Source: Flavobacteriales bacterium UBA3364
Lineage (GTDB): Bacteria > Bacteroidota > Bacteroidia > Flavobacteriales_F > PHOS-HE28
Direction: 5' to 3'
NCBI GenBank assembly: GCA_002360495.1
Contig: DEQO01000082.1
Coordinates: 1 to 5,042, forward strand
Length of the DNA: 5,042 nt
The notes under the pieces were generated by a model. It saw nothing but the letters and a program-made list of their open reading frames with translations, was not told the DNA's origin and ran no database searches. The position numbers and the translations under genes were made by a program. Shown one piece after another: positions 1 through 5,042 of this stretch. Each line of letters starts with the position of its first letter. Within the stretch, counting starts at the first letter, position 1.

Positions 1-1419
1 GTAGGCCATCACCTGGTCCTTGGTGATGCGTCCCATGCGGTCGTACAAATTCACAACGTCCTTCCAATCCTTGCGGAGGATGAAGGCATCGGTGAGCGCG
101 CGGACACGTGCGCTGTTGTTGTCGCTCCAGGAACGGATCAAGTTCTGCTTCAGGTCGTTCACCACGGCCTCGATCAGCCAGTCATCGAAGGCCCCGTTCT
201 TCACGGTCTCCAATTGGGCCAGTAGCAGGTCGCGCACTTGTTCCAAGGTTTGTCCTTCCTTGGGCGTGCCCCCCATATCGAATTCCGTGTAATCGGTCTG
301 CACGCTCGCATAGCAGGAAGCCTCCAACACCTTCTGGCCCTGGATCAGGTCAAGGTCCATGACGCCGGCGCGCCCATTGCTGATGATGCGGCTGATCAGT
401 TGCAGCATCACCGCATCCTCCGAACCATAGCCATCGAAGCGCCAGGCCAGATCCACCCATTCGGCGTCGGGCCCGAAGACCTCGGCCGTGATCGGTGTGG
501 TGATGGGTGCTTCCTTCTTGAAGGTGAAGGTGGGAACCTCCTTCCGCTTCCAGCCGCCGAAGTACTTATGCACCAGGGCGATGGTCTTGTCGTAGTCCAG
601 GTCCCCGGCCAGGACCACGGCCATGTTGTTGGGGACGTAATACGTATCGAAGAACGTATGGATCTTCTCCATGCTCGGGTTCTTCAAGTGTTCCCCTGAA
701 CCCAGCGTCGTTTGTGTGCCGTAGGGATGGTTGGGATACAGCAGTGCGTTCATCTTGGCGCTGGCGGTCCGGCCATCGTTGTCCTGCGCGCGGTTGAATT
801 CCTCGTACACCGTCTCCAATTCGGTGTGGAACAGGCGGAGAACGCACTCGTGCATGCGTTCGCTTTCGATCATCATCCAGCGTTCCAGATCGTCGCTCGC
901 AATGTCGTTCACGTAGACCGTGCGTTCGGTGCTGGTGTACGCGTTCGTACCGCGCGCGCCGAGGATCTTGGTCATCTTGCTGTACTCGTTGGGTACCGCG
1001 TAACCGGCGGCAAGGGTGCTCAGGCTATCGATCCGGTGGTAGATCCGTTCGCGCTCGGCATCGTCGGTGGTCTTGCGCCGCTCTTCGTACGCATCGCTGA
1101 TCTGTTCCAGCAGCACACTTTCCTTCGCCCAATCCGCTGTCCCGATCCTGGATGTGCCTTTGAAGAGCATGTGCTCCAGGTAGTGCGCCAACCCTGTCGC
1201 ATCCGCGGGATCGTTCTTGCTCCCGGCCCGCGTCGCGATGTTGGTCTGGATGCGCGGGGCATCCGTGTTGCGGCTCAACCACACTTGAAGACCGTTCTCC
1301 AAGGTGTAGATCCGGGTCTCCATCGGGTCGCCCGGAACGAAGGTGTACGGCAGTTCTATCTGCGCTTGCGCAGCGATGAGGACCGAAGCAGCACTAATGG
1401 TCAATGCGGAGCGGAGCAT
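1..1419 (-). CDS. Secreted M16 family zinc metallopeptidase (insulinase/pitrilysin type), N-terminal part
   Basis: The reading frame is open without a stop from an ATG at 1419-1417 to the left edge, giving 473 codons and no end. Members of this group are usually about 900-1000 residues, so roughly half is visible. Residues 1-20 form a short signal peptide with an AQA-Q cleavage site, so the protein is exported to the periplasm or outer membrane. The inverted zinc motif is H79-Y-L-E82-H83 followed by MLFKGT. The third ligand is best placed at E207 in ELETVYEE, which aligns with the distal glutamate of insulin-degrading enzyme. About 48 extra residues (roughly 95-145, charged and helical) separate these parts compared with classical M16 enzymes. 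A second M16_C-type domain starts near residue 250 (YYVPNNMAVVLAGD). The upstream frame stays open to 1485, but the signal peptide fixes the start. No clear ribosome binding site precedes it. The substrate is unknown; peptide degradation in the envelope is the family expectation. Confidence 0.95.
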   Translation of the reverse strand, partial: MLRSALTISAASVLIAAQAQIELPYTFVPGDPMETRIYTLENGLQVWLSRNTDAPRIQTNIATRAGSKNDPADATGLAHYLEHMLFKGTSRIGTADWAKESVLLEQISDAYEERRKTTDDAERERIYHRIDSLSTLAAGYAVPNEYSKMTKILGARGTNAYTSTERTVYVNDIASDDLERWMMIESERMHECVLRLFHTELETVYEEFNRAQDNDGRTASAKMNALLYPNHPYGTQTTLGSGEHLKNPSMEKIHTFFDTYYVPNNMAVVLAGDLDYDKTIALVHKYFGGWKRKEVPTFTFKKEAPITTPITAEVFGPDAEWVDLAWRFDGYGSEDAVMLQLISRIISNGRAGVMDLDLIQGQKVLEASCYASVQTDYTEFDMGGTPKEGQTLEQVRDLLLAQLETVKNGAFDDWLIEAVVNDLKQNLIRSWSDNNSARVRALTDAFILRKDWKDVVNLYDRMGRITKDQVMAY

Positions 1420-1515
1420 GGGAACGGTTTGGGGGCGTGAAGTTGCCGAAAAAGTGGATGGAACGGTCCCGGATGATCGCTTCACGCTCTCCACAGTGAC
1501 GGACGGGAGATCACC
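1420..1515. repeat. Intergenic gap with short inverted and direct repeats
   Basis: This 96-base gap separates the miaE stop from the M16 peptidase start. It contains an 8-base perfect inverted repeat, GCGTGAAG at 1435-1442 and CTTCACGC at 1480-1487, with a 37-base spacer. It also holds a direct repeat, GGAACGGT at 1421-1428 and 1460-1467. If the upstream gene's transcript continues, the inverted repeat could form a long-loop stem in the peptidase leader. There is no T-tract, so this is not a standard terminator, and I found no match to the Bacteroidota promoter consensus (TTG, TAnnTTTG). Such short repeats can arise by chance, so the functional reading is weak. Confidence 0.3.
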
Positions 1516-2097
1516 TCACCCGTGGATCGTCGGGGCCTTGCTATACCGGCCTACAACTTCCGCCTCGTAGGCAAGGAAGTCCTTCCAACGCGCGTCCACG
1601 TCCACCCTGCCACCATATCGACGGGCAAAGCCGATGAAGGTGGTGTAGTGCCCTGCTTCGCTGATCATGAGCTCGTGGTAGAAGGCGCGCAGGTCCTCGT
1701 CCCCGGCTTCCGTGCTCAGCATCTTGAACCGTTCGCAGCTGCGCGCCTCGATCATGGCGCTGAACAATAGCCGGTCCACCAGGCGTTCTTCCCGCCCACC
1801 GTCCTTCTTCACGAACTGAAGTAGCTCGTTCACGTAATTGTCCTTGCGTTCAGGCCCCATGACCCATCCCCGCGCCGTGATCTTCTCATGGACCTGCCCG
1901 AAATGCGCCAACTCCTCCTGCCCGATGCGCGTGAGCTCCGTGACGAGTTCGCTAAGGTCCGGGTAGCGCACGATCAAGCTCATCACATTGCTGGCAGCTT
2001 TCAGTTCGCACCACGCGTGGTCCGTGAGCAGTTCCGGAAGGTCCGTGCGAACGAGTTCCGCCCAGCGCGGGTCGGTGGGGAGTTGGAGGCCGAGCAT
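1516..2097 (-). CDS. miaE: tRNA-(ms2io6A37)-hydroxylase MiaE
   Basis: A complete 193-residue protein of the MiaE diiron family. MiaE hydroxylates the isopentenyl side chain of 2-methylthio-N6-isopentenyladenosine at position 37 of tRNAs reading U-starting codons, after MiaA and MiaB have built that base. The ferritin-like four-helix ligand set is intact: E31 (HAWCELKAA), E62 and H65 (EELAHF), E117 (IEARSCERF), and E147 and H150 (SEAGHY). The start at 2097 gives MLGLQLPTDPRW, the usual beginning of Bacteroidota MiaE. The frame remains open upstream to 2244, but those 49 extra codons are low-complexity and unlike the family. The C-terminus TIHG is also typical. No ribosome binding site is seen directly before the ATG, which is common in this phylum. 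The gene is divergent from the acyltransferase and lies 96 bases before the M16 peptidase on the same strand. The bacterial enzyme uses O2, which suggests an aerobic lifestyle. Confidence 0.95.
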   Translation of the reverse strand: MLGLQLPTDPRWAELVRTDLPELLTDHAWCELKAASNVMSLIVRYPDLSELVTELTRIGQEELAHFGQVHEKITARGWVMGPERKDNYVNELLQFVKKDGGREERLVDRLLFSAMIEARSCERFKMLSTEAGDEDLRAFYHELMISEAGHYTTFIGFARRYGGRVDVDARWKDFLAYEAEVVGRYSKAPTIHG

Positions 2098-2438
2098 GGG
2101 ACAAAGATGCGGAAGGGCGTCTTCTTCAGGCGGTGTTGGGCCGGTGATGATACCTCCTGTTGAAAATGACGAGGAAGCAACTTTACTTGATCTGGTTACT
2201 TGGTCCGATCGCATCCGGGGAAACAACTCAGTCGATCGAATCATCCCCAGAAGGATATTCGATCAGAACGAATGGTACGGTCGTGTGGCACGGCTTCGGG
2301 GTGTGAGTGCGTGGCGACCCGCCCTGCCTGGAGAACAGTCCAATGGGAAAGGGGCGCGCTGGGAATACCAAGACCCTTTGAGGTTTGCGCGATGGGCGAG
2401 CACATCGGTTCCACGGCCAATGCCCAACTTTCGCCGTG
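2098..2438. other. Divergent intergenic region between miaE and the acyltransferase gene
   Basis: These 341 bases separate two divergently transcribed genes and should carry the promoters of both. It is partly less GC-rich than the flanking genes around 2160-2275. Open frames cross it on both strands, but none has a recognisable protein, a good start context, or a family-like sequence. On the minus strand TAAAGTTG near 2175-2182 resembles the Bacteroidota -7 element (TAnnTTTG) with one mismatch, but no TTG lies at the right distance upstream, so I do not call a promoter. The inverted repeats at 2234-2273 are listed separately. I see no RNA gene or riboswitch that I can name here. Confidence 0.5.
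2234..2273. repeat. Three-armed inverted repeat in the divergent promoter region
   Basis: GATCGAAT at 2234-2241 and ATTCGATC at 2257-2264 are perfect reverse complements with a 15-base spacer. The core ATTCG of the right arm (2257-2261) is also complementary to a further CGAAT at 2269-2273 with a 7-base spacer, so the middle arm can pair with only one partner at a time. The left arm overlaps the 8-base palindrome TCGATCGA at 2232-2239. Its place between divergent genes would suit an operator or a leader structure for the acyltransferase about 165 bases downstream. This role is inference; the repeats themselves are seen directly. Confidence 0.35.
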
Positions 2439-3761
2439 ATGGTCTATGAGCTGATGAGGATCCTGGTGCGGATCTGCACGGCGGTCTTCTTCAAGCGGAT
2501 CGTGGTGTCGGGCCTGGAGAAGCTGCCCGATGGCGGCCCCACCATCATCGTGGCCAACCACCCGAACACGCTCATGGACCCCTTGCTCATCGCTGCGGCG
2601 GTGAGGCAGCGCATCGGTTTCGTGGCGAATGCGGGGATCTTCAACAATCGGGTCCTTGCGGCCTTCTTCCGCTACTTCCACGTGATCCCCATCTACCGGA
2701 AGAAGGATGTGGCGCCCGGCGAGAAGCCCGACAATACGCAGGCTTTCAAGCAATGCCACGCCTACCTGGCGCAAGGCGGCACATTCCTCATCTTCCCGGA
2801 AGGGAGCAGCCACTACGAGATCAACCTGCGCGAGATCAAGACCGGTACGGCGCGCATCGCATTGAGCTACACGGGGCCGGGCGAGCTGCGCATCGCGCCC
2901 GTCGCGCTCGATTATTCCGACGCGATCCAGTTCCGCAGCATGGTGCGCCTCACGGTGGGTAGGCCGATCCTGGTCTCGGCGTATCGCGAAGCCTGCCAGC
3001 GCAACGAAGCCGAGGCCGTGGAAACCTTGACCGCTGACATACGGAAAGGGCTGGCCAGGAAACTGCCGTGGACCGACGGCAAGGATCAGGAGGACCTGCT
3101 CATCAAGGCGCACACATTCTACACGGCATACGCCACGCCAGCTGCCGATCTGCACGTGGATCCTGAGCGATCACTTGAATTGCGAAAGCAACTCGCCGAT
3201 GCCTTGCACCACTTGCGTGGATCGCGACCCGAGCTGTACGAAAACACCGGTGCGCGTCTGCTGGCCTTTTTCAACGCATTGCGCGCCGACCGCTTGACGC
3301 CCGGCTTCTACACCGATGCCTTCCAGCGGAAGAGCTTCCTCCTGCTGTGCGTCGGCTATCTCGCAGAACTGTTGCTGCTCGCGCCGATCTATCTCTTCGG
3401 CTTGATCACCAACTACCTACCCTACATCCTGCCATCGCTCGTGTTCAAGGCATCGCGATCGGACATTGAATACAAGGCAGCGGTGCAAATGATCGTAGGC
3501 TTGATCTCGTTCCCGCTGTTCTATGGTCCAGGAGCGTGGGCCTTCCACCACTTTGTTGATCACAGGACCTGGACGAACGTGCTCTTCCTGCTTGCGCTAC
3601 CCATCGCGGGTTACGCGACCATGTGGTATTGGACCGAGCTCCAGCGGTTCGCGCGGCTGTTGCGATTCCGTTTCTCGGTAACAGTTGATCGCAAGAAAGA
3701 AATGCTGCGCGAGCGCGATGCCATCTTGGAGGCCATGATGGAGGCGCGGGAGAGCTTGTGA
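2439..3761 (+). CDS. Membrane-associated PlsC-type glycerophospholipid acyltransferase
   Basis: A 440-residue acyltransferase of the LPLAT superfamily, expected to transfer an acyl chain to glycerol-3-phosphate or a lysophospholipid at the inner membrane. Block I reads ANHPNTLMDPLL (H41, D47), with five residues between His and Asp instead of the usual four. The same spacing occurs in the Gpt2/Sct1-like branch as I recall it. Block II is IPIYRKKD (R87), block III is IFPEGSSH (E121, G122), and block IV is IAPVALDY (P154). After the catalytic domain and a soluble middle part, three hydrophobic stretches lie at about residues 299-335 (long enough for two helices), 351-372 and 379-401, followed by a basic, charged tail. 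This is larger than a simple PlsC (about 240 residues). I chose ATG 2439 (MVYELMRIL); ATG 2454 is an alternative, and an upstream start at 2385 adds 18 unlikely residues. No Shine-Dalgarno sequence is visible. The exact acceptor cannot be told from sequence. Confidence 0.9.
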   Translation: MVYELMRILVRICTAVFFKRIVVSGLEKLPDGGPTIIVANHPNTLMDPLLIAAAVRQRIGFVANAGIFNNRVLAAFFRYFHVIPIYRKKDVAPGEKPDNTQAFKQCHAYLAQGGTFLIFPEGSSHYEINLREIKTGTARIALSYTGPGELRIAPVALDYSDAIQFRSMVRLTVGRPILVSAYREACQRNEAEAVETLTADIRKGLARKLPWTDGKDQEDLLIKAHTFYTAYATPAADLHVDPERSLELRKQLADALHHLRGSRPELYENTGARLLAFFNALRADRLTPGFYTDAFQRKSFLLLCVGYLAELLLLAPIYLFGLITNYLPYILPSLVFKASRSDIEYKAAVQMIVGLISFPLFYGPGAWAFHHFVDHRTWTNVLFLLALPIAGYATMWYWTELQRFARLLRFRFSVTVDRKKEMLRERDAILEAMMEARESL

Positions 3762-3779
3762 GGGAATGGTGCCAACGAG

Positions 3780-3804
3780 GATGGCGGCCCTGCGGACCAC
3801 CATC
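3780..3804. terminator. Imperfect hairpin between convergent genes, possible terminator
   Basis: Nineteen bases after the acyltransferase stop, GATGG at 3780-3784 pairs with CCATC at 3800-3804. Inward, GG pairs with CC and CC with GG across a TGC loop, with two single mismatches, giving nine base pairs in all. No T-tract follows on either strand, so it is at best an atypical transcription stop or an mRNA 3' end structure. Confidence 0.25.
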
Positions 3805-3831
3805 TTCACGCTCAGTTCCCGGTCCTGCTTA

Positions 3832-3932
3832 CTACTTCACGTCGAAGTGGTCCAGTTCCATCACCTTCATCCAGGCCTTCACGAAGTCCCCGGCGATTTC
3901 TCCCTGCTGTCACTTTGGGCGTACGGCTCAGC
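3832..3932 (-). pseudogene. katG: Frameshifted 3' remnant of a catalase-peroxidase gene (katG)
   Basis: Read on the minus strand from 3932, one frame gives AEPYAQSDSREK. After one missing base at about 3895-3897 the next frame gives AGDFVKAWMKVMELDHFDVK and a TAG stop at 3834-3832. Restoring a T makes the joint read REK-F-AGDF. This matches the extreme C-terminus of KatG, which in E. coli, from memory, reads AEVYASSDAHEKF then DFVAAWVKVMNLDRFDLL. KatG is a heme enzyme of about 730 residues that removes hydrogen peroxide; only the last ~33 codons remain, so no heme or catalytic residues are present and there is no start codon. The relic overlaps the last codons of the propeller gene and is convergent to the acyltransferase gene, 70 bases from its stop. 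It cannot make a working enzyme. The identification rests on pattern recognition of a short but distinctive tail. Confidence 0.75.
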
Positions 3933-5042
3933 GGGGCTGAAGCACCACGCGCGCCGAAGCGACCGTGCCGGGCGTGCCCGCCACCACCGTATACACTCCG
4001 GCGGCCAGGTCGTCCACGCCGATGCGGGCCGTTCCTCCAGCGTCGAGCATTTGATGGCGGACCGATCGGCCACCGCTATCGAACAGCCACACCGGACGGC
4101 CCGCCATATGCGCTCCGCCCTGCACGAGCAGGGACGTCGCATCCTGATCGACCAGGACCTGCAAAGCCTGCTGGGGCCCTTCAGGGATCACGGTGTTGAT
4201 GCCCGGGCCGTTGAGGAAGCCGAGCACACGATCGGCCGGAATGGACGACGCAACGCCGTCCAGCTCACCGTCCCCGTTCAGATCGACCACATCCACGAGT
4301 ACGTTGAAGCCCATCTCATCGGTAAGCTGGATGCCTTGTCCGAACGCAAGGTTCCCGTTGTTCGTGTGCCAGACTACGCGGCCGCCATCGTAGCGCCCCG
4401 TCAGCAGGTCCGCATCCCCGTCGTCGTCGAGGTCGCCCATGGCCATGCCCGTTACATCGAACGAGGGATCGCTGAAGAGCAGCACGGGCTGATCCCAGCC
4501 CAAGGGCGACCGGGCCAGGCAGTAGACCGAGCGGCCCAGTTCACCGGCCACCAGGAGATCGGTATCGCCATCGCCGTCGGCATCGCCCAAACACGTGGAC
4601 CGCAAGATGCCCAGCGCACCGGCCGGCACGATCTCGGCCTCTGCGGCGAAGCTTACCCCGCCCAGGTTCCGGTACCATACCATGCGGTTCGTGGTGGGGT
4701 CGATGTCCACCACGTCCGGAAGCCCGTCGCCGTCCACGTCCTCGAAGCGATGGAACCGCGGAGGTCCCTGGGTGAGGGCCTGGCTGGGACTGAAGACGCC
4801 CGAACCATCGTTCAGTAGCAGCACCTTCGCGATGGGCGTGCCGTTGCCCGCGCTCTGCACGGTGAGGATGTCGGCATCCCCATCGCCCTCCACATCACGG
4901 ACCTCCAGGTAGTCCCCATCGGCGAACTCGTCGGAAAGGATGACAGGCGCGCCGAAACCGCCCGTTCCGTCGTTGGGGAAATAGAGCAGGGTGTCGAACG
5001 CGTATGCAGTGAGCACATCCAGGTCCCCGTCGCCGTCCAGAT
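3928..5042 (-). CDS. Secreted FG-GAP/VCBS repeat beta-propeller protein with C-terminal type IX sorting domain, C-terminal part
   Basis: The frame enters from the right edge and runs 370 codons to a TGA at 3930-3928. A GTG at 5016 is internal, because the codons before it already encode a repeat, so the true start lies outside the window. Six calcium-binding loops of the form DxDGDGxxD are visible: near 5042-5017, then DVEGDGDAD (4896-4870), DVDGDGLPD (4740-4714), DADGDGDTD (4584-4558), DLDDDGDAD (4434-4408) and DLNGDGELD (4284-4258). They are spaced 49-52 residues apart, as in propeller blades. Between the loops, WYRN- and LNDG-type segments recur, typical of FG-GAP/VCBS repeats. The last ~85 residues (about 4185-3931) form a small beta domain with GRPVWLFDSGGRSV and DDLAAGVYTVV, ending ARVVLQPR, the pattern of a type A Por sorting domain. 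The protein is thus expected to cross the outer membrane by the type IX system and be surface-attached or released. The ligand is unknown. Confidence 0.92.
   Translation of the reverse strand, partial: LDGDGDLDVLTAYAFDTLLYFPNDGTGGFGAPVILSDEFADGDYLEVRDVEGDGDADILTVQSAGNGTPIAKVLLLNDGSGVFSPSQALTQGPPRFHRFEDVDGDGLPDVVDIDPTTNRMVWYRNLGGVSFAAEAEIVPAGALGILRSTCLGDADGDGDTDLLVAGELGRSVYCLARSPLGWDQPVLLFSDPSFDVTGMAMGDLDDDGDADLLTGRYDGGRVVWHTNNGNLAFGQGIQLTDEMGFNVLVDVVDLNGDGELDGVASSIPADRVLGFLNGPGINTVIPEGPQQALQVLVDQDATSLLVQGGAHMAGRPVWLFDSGGRSVRHQMLDAGGTARIGVDDLAAGVYTVVAGTPGTVASARVVLQPR
4258..5042 (-). repeat. Six tandem VCBS/FG-GAP calcium-loop repeats within the propeller gene
   Basis: At DNA level the GATGGCGACGG-like calcium loops recur every 147-156 bases on the minus strand; on the plus strand they appear as CCGTCGCCGTC-like clusters. 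Their protein spacing (49, 52, 52, 50 and 50 residues) is that of one blade each. A seven-bladed propeller would need at least one more repeat beyond the right edge. Confidence 0.85.

Noticed and set aside
712..1440. A 242-codon open frame on the plus strand opposite the M16 peptidase.
   Set aside because: It is antisense to a frame that clearly encodes an M16 enzyme with signal peptide and zinc motif. Its translation has no recognisable domain, and GC-rich codon use creates such frames.
2152..2158. A perfect Shine-Dalgarno-like AGGAGGT on the minus strand.
   Set aside because: No ATG, GTG or TTG lies at a usable distance downstream, and the miaE ATG is about 55 bases away. It is likely chance.
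2098..2244. A 49-codon N-terminal extension of MiaE from ATG 2244.
   Set aside because: The extra residues are Ser/Thr/Pro-rich and unlike the family. The start at 2097 gives the standard MLGLQLPTDPRW beginning and the expected 193-residue length.
2200..2439. A possible 79-residue plus-strand gene in the divergent region.
   Set aside because: There is no ribosome binding site, no recognisable sequence pattern, and it would occupy the promoter region and run into the acyltransferase start.
2241..3155. A 304-codon open frame on the minus strand opposite the acyltransferase.
   Set aside because: It mirrors a well-supported PlsC-type gene. The His/Asp/Arg-rich translation is typical of an antisense shadow.
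3766..4818. A 350-codon open frame on the plus strand opposite the propeller gene.
   Set aside because: It is the complement of the repeated calcium loops. No family resemblance was seen, and the opposite strand carries clear VCBS repeats and a sorting domain.
4258..5042. Regularly spaced repeats that could at first sight suggest a CRISPR array or a DNA-level satellite.
   Set aside because: The period is about 150 bases, the repeats are diverged, and they match the codons of the DxDGDGxxD calcium loops. They are protein repeats.

Overview
The window looks like a piece of a GC-rich Bacteroidota chromosome, probably of the order Flavobacteriales. Three things point there: a protein ending in what reads as a type IX secretion (Por) sorting domain, a MiaE of the short form ending in TIHG, and an M16 peptidase of the Bacteroidota type with a long helical insert inside its zinc site. 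Weak or absent Shine-Dalgarno sequences before the starts also fit. The assignment is by family recognition, not by a search.

Layout, left to right. Positions 1-1419 (minus) hold the N-terminal 473 codons of a secreted M16 zinc peptidase, cut by the left edge. A 96-base gap separates it from miaE (1516-2097, minus), a complete diiron tRNA hydroxylase gene. A 341-base divergent intergenic region (2098-2438) follows, with a small inverted-repeat cluster but no convincing gene. Positions 2439-3761 (plus) hold a complete membrane-bound PlsC-type acyltransferase. Next come about 70 bases of convergent spacer and then a decayed fragment at 3832-3932 (minus), which reads as the last ~33 codons of a catalase-peroxidase gene (katG) with one missing base. 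Immediately beyond it, 3928-5042 (minus) is the C-terminal part of a secreted FG-GAP/VCBS beta-propeller protein, cut by the right edge.

The genes do not form one pathway. They cover cell-envelope proteolysis, tRNA modification, phospholipid synthesis and an exported calcium-binding propeller protein. The two minus-strand genes on the left could be co-transcribed, but the 96-base gap leaves that open. I see no new multi-gene system. The most notable item is the katG tail, which suggests that a catalase-peroxidase gene once lay convergent to the acyltransferase and was replaced up to its last codons by the propeller gene.
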